Shown here in pieces: positions 29,983 through 39,724 of a stretch of DNA of 64,000 nt; the first letter of the stretch is position 1; every line of letters starts with the position of its first letter. The position numbers and the translations under genes are program-made. The notes under the pieces were generated by a model. It was not told the origin of the DNA and made no database searches. It worked only from the letters and a program-made list of their open reading frames with translations. Source of the DNA: Pseudopyrenochaeta lycopersici (lineage: Eukaryota > Ascomycota > Dothideomycetes > Pleosporales > Pseudopyrenochaetaceae); assembly GCA_003313425.1 (NCBI GenBank), contig NHZP01000028.1, forward strand, positions 682,001 to 746,000, written 5' to 3'.

Positions 29983-31740
29983 ATGCCTTCAAACGAAGCA
30001 GATATCCAGCTTGCTATCTCAGCTATTCATGCGCATCAAATTAGTGGCAACCGGCCTGCTGCAGCAATCTTTAACGTGTCTGAAAGAACAATCCGTCGCC
30101 GACGCGCTGGGACTACTGCTCGACGCGATTGCCAGCCCAACTCAAGGAAGCTTACCTAGCTAGAAGAGGAGGTGATAGTTGATTATATACTTGATCTAGA
30201 TCAACGTGGATTTCCGCCTACGTACGCAGCTATCCGTGATATGGCTAATGAGCTGCTATCAACGCGTGGTGGAGGTCAGGTTGGCATAAATTGGCCATCT
30301 AACTTTGTCAAGCGTACAGACAGTCTGACGACGCGTTTTACCCGAGCGTACGACAGGCAGAGAGCTCTATGTGAGGATCCAAAGTTAGTTAATAGCTGGT
30401 TCAAGCGAGTAGAGGAGACAAAGGCAAAGTACGGCATACTAGATGAGGATACATTTAACTTTGACGAAGCTGGCTTTATGATGGGCAAGATAACGACTCA
30501 GCTAGTCGTGACTGGGTCAGAGAGGAGAGGGCGGCCAAAGGCCATCCAGCCAGGCAACCGTGAGTGGGTAACGTTGATTTAAGGCATCAACGCTGCTGGC
30601 TGGGCAATCCCACCCTTCCTAATCTTTGCTGGCCAGCATCACCATCGTGCCTGGTACCAGGAAGAAGCTATCCCACGCGACTAGGCTATCTCAGTTAGTG
30701 ACAACGGCTGGACAACTAATCAGCTTGGAGTAGCATGGCTAAAGCACTTTGATGCTCATACAAAGACAAGGGTAGTAGGCGCGCGTCGGCTGCTTATCCT
30801 TGATGGCCATGAAAGCCATCACTCTCTTGAATTTCAAGAGATCTGCAGAGAGAGCAACATCTATACCCTCTGCATGCCACCTCACTCATCTCATCTGCTG
30901 CAGCCTCTTGACGTTGGCTGCTTCTCTCCTCTTAAGAAGGCGTACAGCCGCCAGATAGAGAGCTTGATCAAGGCCCACATCAACCACATTACTAAGCTTG
31001 AATTTCTGCCTGCCTTTAAAGCAGCATTTGATCAAGCTTTCACTGCAGTCAATATACGCTCAGCATTTCGAGGAGCAGGCCTTGTTCCTCTCCAGCCAGA
31101 CGTTGTCTTGTCAAGGCTAGATGTCCAGCTGCGTACGCCATCACCAGCAGCTCAGTTAGGAGCTCAGGAAGGAGCTCAGCTAGGAGCTCAGCTAGGAGCT
31201 CAGCTAGGAGCTCAGTTAGGAGCTCAGTTAGGAGCTCAACTAGGAGTTCAGCTAGGAACTGAGCAAGGAGCTCAGCAAGGAGCTCAGCAAGGAGCTCTAT
31301 GGGAGCCTTAAACACCAAGGAACCCACGTGAGTTTGAGGCTCAATCGACTCTAATTAGCGATCGCGTTCGACGGCATAAGAGCTTATCACCAGCCCTAAT
31401 TATTGAGGCGCTTAATCAGTTTACAAAGGGGGCTATAGTAGGGGCATATCGAGCTAAGCTGATGGAGGGTAGGATTGATAGCCTTGAGAAGGCTAATAAG
31501 GCAGTAACTCGGCGAAAGCAGCGCATAAGAAAGTAGATTCAGAAGGGAGGAGTCTTAATAAAGGGAGTTGGAGAGGATATAGCTACTTAACAAGAGGCTG
31601 ATTAACAGATTAGGCGTGAAATGCGTCAAAGTAGGGGGCAATCAGGCCTTAGCAGCCGGGCTCTATCACGCTGTAAAAGGTGCAGAGAGACTGGGCATAA
31701 CTCGCGCACGTGTAAAAACGATACTATAGGTGCTACTTAA
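29983..31740 (+). pseudogene. pogo-like transposase, RIP-damaged (about 585 codons)
   Basis: One frame from ATG 29983 to TAA 31738. N-terminal helix-turn-helix (VSERTIRRRRAGTTARRDCQ), CENP-B-like second DNA-binding part (ANELLSTRGGGQVGINWPSN), then the DDE_1 catalytic core: NFDEAG (first Asp), [11 protein letters not shown] (second) and SSHLLQPLDVG (third), spaced DD35D. A repetitive LGAQ tract (12 units, about 31156-31300) and a C-terminal CCHC zinc knuckle (CKRCRETGHNSRTC) follow. In-frame stops include TAG 30157, TAA 30580, TAG 30682 and TAA 31309. At each of these the copy at 52-54 kb has CAG, CAA, TGG or CAA. So the protein is dead but its terminal repeats could still be mobilised. Confidence 0.88.
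31156..31300 (+). repeat. In-frame 12-bp minisatellite encoding (LGAQ)n
   Basis: About 12 tandem copies of GGAGCTCAGCTA-like units inside the transposase frame. The second copy of this transposon has only three units at the same site. Confidence 0.9.
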
Positions 31741-31863
31741 GCTTGCATATTAATATCTATAGATTACTTGAATTTATGGTTGAGCTGTACGCTGGTAGAG
31801 GTGCTCAAACTTGGTGGGGTGCGGCGCTCGCTTGTGCGCGGCGCTCGCTTGTGGGACACGTTA

Positions 31864-32428
31864 GTTATGACCTTACACTAATTGGTTTAACCAGTTCAAC
31901 CATATGATGGATCTCGCTAAAAAGTGCCTTTTGACACCACAAACAATGCAAAATTTGCACATCACAATAGCTTTCAACATGAAGCATATCGTCATGACAT
32001 CGGAAAGCTCGTTTTTGGCGACACTCCGCGGCGTCGCGGCCGCTAGTCAACCGCTTATCAACATCTACGCTGATGAATCAATATTATCCGGTGCCTGAAT
32101 TTCCTCACAGTCTGTCGCACACAATAAAAGGCACCTTAATGCTTATCGTGGTGTGATTTTCAAGCCGCAAACTGCTTATGTCAAGCATCAAGCTTGTTCA
32201 CAATTTGTTGGAATTTCTGGACTACTACTTCCGGACTTCACTACTTGCGGCCATAGAAAGTTCGAGCGCAAGTGCTTACGGTCCGCATTCAATTCCAGTT
32301 TGACAAGCATTCGGTGTCCTTTGCTCCTGTGAATCGCCCTTGCAAGCACGCAGGTACCTCGGCTTTGTATGCAGAATCGTCCGCAAGGGGATCGATACAT
32401 GTGAAATCTGGCTATGTTGATCTATCTG
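31864..32428. other. Intergenic, no supported gene
   Basis: Host sequence between the pogo-like element and the MITE. Short frames only. Confidence 0.4.
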
Positions 32429-32436
32429 AGGATAAG

Positions 32437-32509
32437 CAGTGCTGCATTCAATATTGATTTTTTTTTCAATATCATAATTCGGGCGTATTGAGTATTGAAT
32501 GCAGCACTG
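32437..32509. mobile_element. 73-bp hAT-type MITE with 8-bp target duplication
   Basis: Termini CAGTGCTGCATTCAATA (17 bp) are perfect inverted repeats, with an AT-rich centre. AGGATAAG is duplicated exactly on both sides (32429-32436 and 32510-32517). The CAGTG...CACTG ends and 8-bp duplication indicate a hAT-mobilised, non-coding miniature element. Its ends do not match the hAT at 17306, so another transposase moved it. It lies 91 bp upstream of the forkhead ATG at 32601. Confidence 0.9.
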
Positions 32510-32600
32510 AGGATAAGGTCAATTGAAGATAATGCCGATGTCCACTAGTGAATGATGCATAATCAACGTGGACTGCCACTGTTCAATAGCACATGTGAAC

Positions 32601-33574
32601 ATGCTTGGAACTTCATCATCCCAGCTCCAGTCCGTCAGCGCAATCGGCGGCTGCGTGCTAAACATAAAGGTACATCGAGGTTGCAGGTGCGACCCACTTA
32701 ACTCCGTTCATTTACTTCCATCCATTTTGAAGAGACAGCCCATGCGACCCTGGAAGCACCCAATGCTTTGTACGATGCATCGTCCTCCAAGTTCGGTTGC
32801 CTATAGCATAGAAGAAGATTACTACATAAGCCAGACTCGAACACTATGTGCACCAGACAACATAGCCTCACTATCCTTTGCGGCATTTCCGTCCGACACG
32901 CCAAAGACAGTTGCGATGAACGAGTTGTACTCGTGTGGAGCAGTCGACCTCGATCATTTCTACTATGACAAAATGACGGATTACTGCGCTAGCCCGGATG
33001 GTAAAGATCTAACATATAGCGGCCGAGCACAGGATTATCTGTACGCTGCATCGGAGGTCGATTCGAATCTTGCTCATGGATTTAGCCCCTCGCCTGGTAC
33101 GACCGTACGAGCATCTACCCTGCTGGAGGAAGGCTTTCCGAGCGATACTCACATGACGACTAAGAGAAAAAAGGCTTCTTCTCAGCCATGCTATGCGGAC
33201 CTGATATACAGAGCGCTCGTAGCAGCGCCTGACAGGACAATGAGCCTGTCCGATCTGTACAAATGGTTTGAGCATCGAACGGATAAGACAAACAACAGGG
33301 CAGCCAGAGTTTGGCAGAACAGCATACGACACAATTTGTCAAGAAATCCGGTTAGTTCTGTCATGTATTTGACGATCAAGTGTTTGACGTCGTGTAGGCG
33401 TTCGAAAAGGTTAGCCGGCCAAGCAACGGCCGCTACACATGGCGGCTTCGAGAAGGTGTGCAGGGGTGCGATATCAGGAAGCAACGCTATCGAAAAACAC
33501 AAGGAGATAAGAGAATGTGCAAGGCTGCTACTGTAAGGAAGCAGTGCAGTATTGATAGCTCCCATGGCACGTGA
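32601..33574 (+). CDS. Forkhead-domain transcription factor (about 287 aa)
   Basis: Proposed exons 32601-32669, 32733-33350 and 33398-33574. The last intron (33351-33397; GTTAGT donor, GTAG acceptor) is well supported because it joins the two halves of the domain. The first (32670-32732, GTACAT donor) is 63 bp, stop-free and could be retained. The forkhead (winged-helix) domain starts at CYADLIYRALVAAPDRTMSL, continues LSDLYKWFEHRTDK, then helix 3 WQNSIRHNLSRNP, and after the splice AFEKV and GRYTWRLREG. The recognition helix WQNSIRHNLS is canonical. The N-terminus is acidic and Tyr/Ser-rich; a basic TTKRKKASS precedes the domain and the tail is basic. A nuclear DNA-binding regulator, shorter than Fkh1/2 or Hcm1 relatives and without an FHA domain. 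Targets unknown. Confidence 0.85.
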
Positions 33575-33820
33575 AGGAGAAGCGGAAGCCACATAAGATG
33601 GTTGGCCGCGATCGAGCTATTCCACATGAATCCATTCCGCGTTATTTCTCTTTTCCCATCGGCAGAATATAGACTTCATTTGACGCTGAACAACCCGAGA
33701 ACCATCTGATCGATTTCCGAGTGACGTAATCCGAGGCTTGTCAGAGGACACTGGACACGTCTTACCGTACATAGCATCACCACCAAAACCTCTTGACCCC
33801 GAAGAGAGATCATTCCCTCG

Positions 33821-34274
33821 TCAATCCTTCAAACAGTCTATACCGTGTACAACTGCTTGTGCATAGTTATCGCTCTCTTCCTTCAGTCGAGTATACAAGA
33901 TACGCAGGGCGCCGTGCGTAAACTCCTGCTTCACTTTTGGCTGCAGATTCAAAGGTGGTAGATGGTTGTTTGCAAATAGGTGAGCTGCAAAAACCAAACA
34001 GGCTTGTTCCCCTTCCCCTCCAATCTTAGTACCGGCGACAAAGTCCTGTAGGGCAAGTGCAAAGTCGTTGGTGTGGCCGAAGGCTTCCATCCAAGGTACA
34101 ATCGATTCTCCTCCTAGGACCTCCGTGTACCATTCGGTGAATAGATCGGGAGGTATTACAATGTCATCTTGCGTGCTATCTGTAACAAGGTGAGCTGAGA
34201 ATTTCTTGTGGTGATATGTAGCACGTACACCATGCCGCAATGAAATTGCGTAGTGCAGGCCCTGAGGGCGCCAT
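33821..34274 (-). CDS. Unknown two-exon protein (134 aa)
   Basis: Exon 1 34274-34229 (MAPSGPALRNFIAAW), intron 34180-34228 (GTACGT donor, TTACAG acceptor, 49 bp), exon 2 34179-33821. Phases agree and the join yields 134 residues. The body is mixed helix with acidic patches: DIVIPPDLFTEWYTEVLGG, WMEAFGHTNDFALALQDFVA, CLVFAAHLFANNHLPPLNLQ, HGALRILYTRLKEESDNYAQ. No signal peptide or membrane segment. Further 5' exons are possible because the frame is open above the ATG. I do not recognise the family. Confidence 0.55.
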
Positions 34275-36171
34275 GCTCAGCAATACGAGTATCGTAGAAC
34301 GTGCGAAGCACAAAAATAGAGACCACACAGCGGTTTCTTGAAGTTGGTAAAGCAAAGAGATCAAAATGGGTGTTAGGTAGGCGCCAGCTGCTCTTATTTT
34401 CGATACGCAGATGACGCTAACCCTACATAGCCAAAAAAAAAATGCACAGCCACCTCTGCTGACGAGTATCCCGTGCCAAGAATGCCCCGTAATCAATAAT
34501 ACCGGCTCATCGTCCGTCCGGGTCACATTTTCTCTTCGTCGCTAAAGTTTCAGGTACCGGACAGGGTGGCGACGTCGCGTAATCCTGCTTTCCGGCAGCC
34601 ATACAGGCGATAAGAGCCCTTGAACGTAGGAGCAAGATTTGGTACAAGGTATTGAACAGATGTATCGAATTTGGAGCTTTAGTTAGCTGCATCGTGTTGT
34701 TGTACACTGAGTGGTCTCCAGCAGTCGAATAGGATGCCCTCGTCAATGAGCCCGTAAACACACCGTAGGACCGGTAATATTCGATCCATAATCACAAGTA
34801 TTATTCTTGAGATGCGCTATAATATTACTGCTGCCAGTAAATTTGAGTTCATTTCTAAGTACCTTTAATCTGTCTCGCTTCGGTATGTGTCTCGCTTCGC
34901 AGTAGGTGACGTTAGTCTTCCCTTATCCGTACGATGGAGTCTCGCAGGATGAAGGAAGCCGTAGATGTGGTAGCCATACTTGTCTCGCCCATCCGTCTTC
35001 CCGAAGGCAAACCATGTTTTCGCGTCTGTCAAAATCGCAAGAAAGAACTAGTGCCGGCTCTGTTCGTGCTGGCTCAAGCACCGTCCTGCACAACTCCGAG
35101 CGCTGTGGCTAGTCGCATCGAGTTCCGCCATTGATTGATGAGGAAGGATGTCTGACGCCTGCACGCGTTCCTGCAACCAGCATGGACAGCTGTGACAGCA
35201 GCAGGCAGATACGATGACAACGGTAGGGCGGCGAGATCTTCGTTTGCGACGTTCCGGGTGGCGAGATGCAGGCTTGTTGGCTGACGGTGATCGGCTGTAT
35301 TCGAGTTTCGTTTGCGCATGTTCTGGCCGCGTAAGGCTCTCACGGCGGAACATACTTCTAAGAAGGGTAATCATGGCCGAAGGCTGCTTCAATGATTCAG
35401 CTTTTATCTGTGAGATCTTATTGCAAATCACGTAGCAGACCCCGGTGGGATCTGCACCAATAACTTCGCGATCGAATGATCAACATGAAAAGAACCTGCT
35501 ATATAATAAAGTCTGTAAGGAAAAACTCCGATGGCAGCTTTCGAGAACCGAGCTAGGCAGTAAGCGTATCGCTGGCGTCCGAAGGCTCGGAGAGCTGCAG
35601 TCAGCAGATGGATACAGTCTGCATCTGTGCCAGATTGCAATCGTCCTCTCATTATACTGTATCACCAGACCGTGTAATAATGAGCAGCACCTAAGATGGA
35701 CTCATACAGAGTTCTCAGATCTGCTGACATTTGATCGACTGTACGTGTCTTCTGAATGCATGCGACAATGCTTTCTTCAACAGAGATTCTTCGTTCCGAT
35801 TTTGCACTGAGTCGTTGTGTATTTTGAGAGGAGGATGCTAACTCTAATATGTCAGCATTCCAGTTCACCACGGTGGGGATTCGGATTACGGTGTATACTG
35901 TATCACATGGCAAAAAAGGCAGAGCTATACGATCTGATCCGATTCAACGACGAGCCGCAACGCATCAGGCGTCGTGGTGGCCATCCGCTTCCACTCCTGT
36001 CTGTGTGAAGTGACAAATGGCAATGCATGACAGTGATGATATGCAGTGTCATCAGCATCCACCGGAGTAAGCACGAGCACGCCAGGTTTGGCATTCCACG
36101 GCCGTGGATTTCCGCTCAGCGGATTTCCATCTTGTGCATTGCTCACACGTCGCGAGAGGCGCATCAGCATA
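34275..36171. other. Long stretch without a supported gene
   Basis: Several frames of 60-125 codons on both strands overlap each other (for example 35445-35810 plus and 35662-35913 minus), none with a domain, splice pattern or clear start. A frame at 34934-35134 plus (MESRRMKEAVDVVAILVSPI) is possible but unproven. Confidence 0.35.
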
Positions 36172-36768
36172 CTAAAGATCAGTAAGAGATGATGCAAAGG
36201 CATGTATGCGAGTGGCCTCTAAGCTCATTGATGGAGATGCTATTGTTCCCTCATGATTGCTACTCGATGTGCTGAGATTATCCTTGCGTAAGCATAAGAG
36301 TCTCTGGGCCACTGACGCAAAGTCTTGGCAGATGGAATTGTACTTGCACGGAATGCCGTAACGATGAAGTTCCACCGTGCAGTGCCGCCCCTAACATCTC
36401 GTAGTTGGCTGATTCTCCCTGAAGATGCTTGACAAGCGCGATAGCTAGATTCCCGATAGGAGTGGACGGAATAGAGGCGAATATCGGAACAAGCCCTCTT
36501 ATGGGTTTCCAATACATTTCTTCCACAACTAAAGTGTGACAATAGGGCACATCGTTTTCACTTGTCAATGTTGTAGCCTGAACATAGTCCTCACTGCATT
36601 ATGCCTAGCTAGGCTGCCGGGAATATTCCGCTGATGCGAAGTAGATACCCATTCTACGATCGATAAGTTCTTCAACCTGCAAGTGTAATATTCAGCCGTT
36701 CCATCAGCGAACGCATTCGTGATTCTGACTCGGAACGACGTTCCCGTCTTGAGAGTCACTGAGACCAT
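36172..36768 (-). pseudogene. Possible decayed or unresolved multi-exon gene
   Basis: Three protein-like pieces follow one another leftward in different phases: 36768-36590 (VSVTLKTGTSFRVRITNAFA, EYYTCRLKNLSIVEW), 36584-36390 (NDVPYCHTLVVEEMYWKPIR, GLVPIFASIPSTP, NLAIALVKHLQGESANYEML) and 36375-36172 (ELHRYGIPCKYNSICQDFAS, SLEATRIHAFASSLTDL). I could not find splice pairs that join them cleanly, so frameshifts are likely. Family not recognised. Confidence 0.3.
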
Positions 36769-37729
36769 GACCTGAGGCCCATCTTGATCTGTATCTGCTT
36801 ATAGTACTGCTAGATACATGCCTTGACGGCTACCGAAGTAAGCGACCATTCGATGATAGGATTTGTCCAAAGTCAACAATCTTACCATTGTAGATACTGA
36901 TGCAGTCGTCTCATGTTGGTGAACAACTTCAGCTTTGGTGATCGCTAGGTTTCTGACTTGCTTGCACGTCACTGGTAGTTAGCGATGTCCCGAGCACCTC
37001 GCTGCGACCCTCATCCAAGTCCGGCACATACAGCTGATGTAACTACATGGAAAGCACGGTTTCGTAATTTGAAAATACAGAAGGTGTCCTTACTTGTATA
37101 TTTTGTAGGGCATTGTGTTTAAAATAACCATAATGAGGTTGGCGTTGGCCACCACAAATCCGTGAAAAAGACCCTATCGGCGCGTCTCCACAATATCGTT
37201 ACTCGCTGCGCCTGTATGATCCTTATAACTAACATACATTGAAGGTAGGTTTTACACCATCCACGTTTTATGGTGTTCATTGATGTTCATATCCCATGAG
37301 CACGGCACTTCCTCAATGAAGGTTGAAAAGTCTACGTATGTTGTCGTTGTTGGATGTGGTTATGGAAGAGCAGAATGAGATGTCCATTTGATGCTTCAAC
37401 CTACTTTTGACGAGTGTATCTGACTATCGATATATAGACCGGAGTGATGCCCTTGCACTAGATTCATGTACGCAATCGTCGTACGTGGACAGACGTCATA
37501 CTTCCTTTACATGATGCAGCAATGGTTGCAACCACTCTGGCAGTAGTTTCTGACGGATTCCAACACACCATTCTGAAACCAGACTAGCTTGAATGAGCAC
37601 GAGAAGATGAACACGTAGGTTGCAATGGTAGTATTTGTCGGAAGTTGGCTCGTCTATTGTCCTAGACAGCTAGAAAATATCAGCCTCGTTGGCTGTAAAT
37701 CCGCCCTGCTCCATACTCGCTCCAGCAGA
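36769..37729. other. Intergenic, no supported gene
   Basis: Only short frames; nothing recognised. Confidence 0.4.
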
Positions 37730-38712
37730 CTATGAGGCACTCATTATGGTTGTAGTGTTTGTAGCAATCCAAGGTGAGTTCTGGTCAAGCTTGTCCATTA
37801 CTCGCTCAACATAAGTCGTTGAGTCATCGCACTGTCCGCCACCTGAAGGTCCGATGTGACTACAATGGACCTCTGGCCTGTATTTGACCATAAGCTCGTG
37901 TACACTGCGGCACACGAGCGTGTTCATACCCAGCTCGAAGCTCTGTCCCACGCGGATGCCCTCAGTAACGAAGCGATAGCATGCGTCCCAGGATTCGTAT
38001 TGCGCATTCGAGCCATTGCAGTGCTTCGTATGCGTGTTACATATGGATGCCGCAAGTTTATCCACTGTCTTCTTGCTTGCCTCTTCCAGAGAGCCATCCA
38101 GGCTCGCGATGAGAGTCTGGAAGAGGTTCCCGAACCACTTGAACACGACGTCGTACTGCGTAACCTCGCGAGCTGAGTTCCAGGCCATCCACGAGTTGAT
38201 CACAACAGGCAGCGAGATGTTGTTGAACGCTGGAAATGTGAAGTTGACTCGCGTAGTAGCAGAAGCAATGTTCTGGACAGCTGCAAACTGGATGATTTCG
38301 AAGTCCATGGGCTGACCAATGATCGAGAGAGACTCGGAAGGCATGAAAAGCCCGAAGATATATTCGGTGTTTAGCTCGCGGCCCACGAACGTGCGAGTGT
38401 CGGAGACGCGGCCTTGGACCTGCTAGCTCTCAGTAAGGTGAGCATGACCAAGAAGCGTGCAACCTACGTCTTCGGCGAAGAGGGTCGAGTTGATGGATTC
38501 CGCCTCCTTCACGTTATTGGGAACCTTCCACTTTGTGTAGAAATCATTCTGAAGGCGCCAGAGCTCCTCATAGCCTAAGTTGGGCGCGCGATTGACCGGC
38601 ACGACGCACTCTATAGACGATCAATACGAAGCACTTTCGATCTCGACTCGGACATACCACTGGAAGCTTGAAGCAAGGAACTCGCAAGCGGCAAATGTGC
38701 AAATGCTCTCAT
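37730..38712 (-). CDS. Predicted secreted protein of a fungal family of unknown function (296 aa)
   Basis: Exons 38712-38658, 38610-38468, 38422-37730; introns 47 bp (GTATGT donor, CTATAG acceptor) and 45 bp (GTAGGT donor, GCTAG acceptor). Phases agree. The start MRAFAHLPLASSLLQASS is a short cleavable signal peptide. The mature N-terminal half (NLGYEELWRLQNDFYTKWKV, VQGRVSDTRTFVGRELNTEY) has the look of a SnoaL-like alpha+beta barrel. The second half is cysteine-containing (CNTHTKHCNGSN, SWDACYRF, HCSHIGPSGGGQCDD) with several likely disulphides and N-glycosylation sites (NFT, NIS, NGS). The block EGIRVGQSFELGMNTLVCRS is one I associate with uncharacterised secreted proteins widespread in ascomycetes. 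An extracellular or secretory-pathway role is inferred from the signal peptide; the reaction, if any, is unknown. Confidence 0.78.
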
Positions 38713-39551
38713 GGCGCAGGCTAGTATCGTGCCAATGCGAGGTTGATGGGCTTTTTTGCTCAAAAAGATCTTGTAGTAATGGCAGTTTTCAACGCCAGTG
38801 CTGGAAGTGAATAATGCTCAGTAAGTACGACAGAGAAAGCTATATACTTCCTGTTCCCATCCGCCTTCAGGCCTAGGCATATAGCGCCGCCAGAAAATTT
38901 GCACGCTAGCGTTGCCACCATGCATATACAAGTGCAGTATCTCGGCTGACAGGATGGACTGGCCATGTATCGTTGTATGAAGTCCGACATGATTGTGTAC
39001 TACTCGTACTAGGCGTGGTCGGTACCAAGTTACCAAGAATGCATATCTTCCCCATGACAAGTTTCTTCGACTATAGCGTCTCGCCTATGAATGCTGATTT
39101 CGAGATTATAATCCATCAAGCAAGTCATGACGTAGTACGAGTGCAAGTGGAGATGTTGATGAGATGCTCATAGTCATTTCTCAAGAGTCACGCAAGCAAC
39201 GCGTAGGCCAATTTGTGTAAGAAAACCTTGAAACATGGTGAGTTGAGCGCATGAAATGCGCATGTCTTTCACATGTATTATACACCAAAACAGAGGGTAG
39301 ACTTTTGTGTCGATGAGCACACTACTATTAAGGGTATACTCTGCATCACGTCATTGCTAAGTGTGTCTCACTGTACACCCATTATGAGGCACCAACATGG
39401 CAGCATGGCTACTCAGAAAACTTATTCCAGAGACTACAAGGCCATAGGCCCCTCTATCAGTCTAGGTTGAAGCATCAACGTCGAGCAGCCCTCTCAAGCA
39501 GCTGTACTGGATTGACTATTCTGATGATCTAAAACACTGACAGAAACAGTG
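38713..39551. other. Intergenic, left flank of the gypsy element
   Basis: Promoter of the secreted-protein gene and host sequence up to the retrotransposon. No supported gene. Confidence 0.45.
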
Positions 39552-39724
39552 TGTGAGCGGTCTCTAGTAACTGGATTCCAGCTATCTAGTCCAGATGCTA
39601 TCTACAACCAAGATAGGAAGAAAAGAGGAGAATTGGGTGCCACGCGAGGTACAAAGTTTTCCGTGCACGAGCCGTATATCCGTGCACGACGGCGCAGCCT
39701 CGAGCACTGGCCTAGCCCGTTACA
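39552..39724 (-). repeat. 3' LTR of the gypsy element (173 bp)
   Basis: Same 173 bases as 44611-44783. It carries the paired motif CCGTGCACGA / CCGTGCACGAC. Its inner edge touches the pol stop codon. Confidence 0.95.

Larger units (their letters stand above)
29878..31861 (+). mobile_element. Complete pogo-like DNA transposon, 1,984 bp, copy 1
   Basis: Terminal inverted repeats of 65 bp, perfect by eye, at 29878-29942 and 31797-31861 (ACGTGTCCCACAAGCGAGCG...). Each contains a tandem pair of CAAGCGAGCGCCGC. Both ends are bounded by TA (29876-29877 and 31862-31863), the target duplication of the Tc1/mariner superfamily. The single transposase gene inside is broken by several transition-type stops. 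The same family recurs at 52285-54126, with older relatives at 13662-14164 and 15950-16320. Confidence 0.92.

Noticed and set aside
31156..31300. Possible CRISPR-like array
   Set aside because: Contiguous 12-bp units without spacers, inside a transposase frame, in a fungal genome.
31049..31327. Leu/Glu-rich leftward frame (LAELLAELL repeats)
   Set aside because: Antisense reading of the LGAQ minisatellite.
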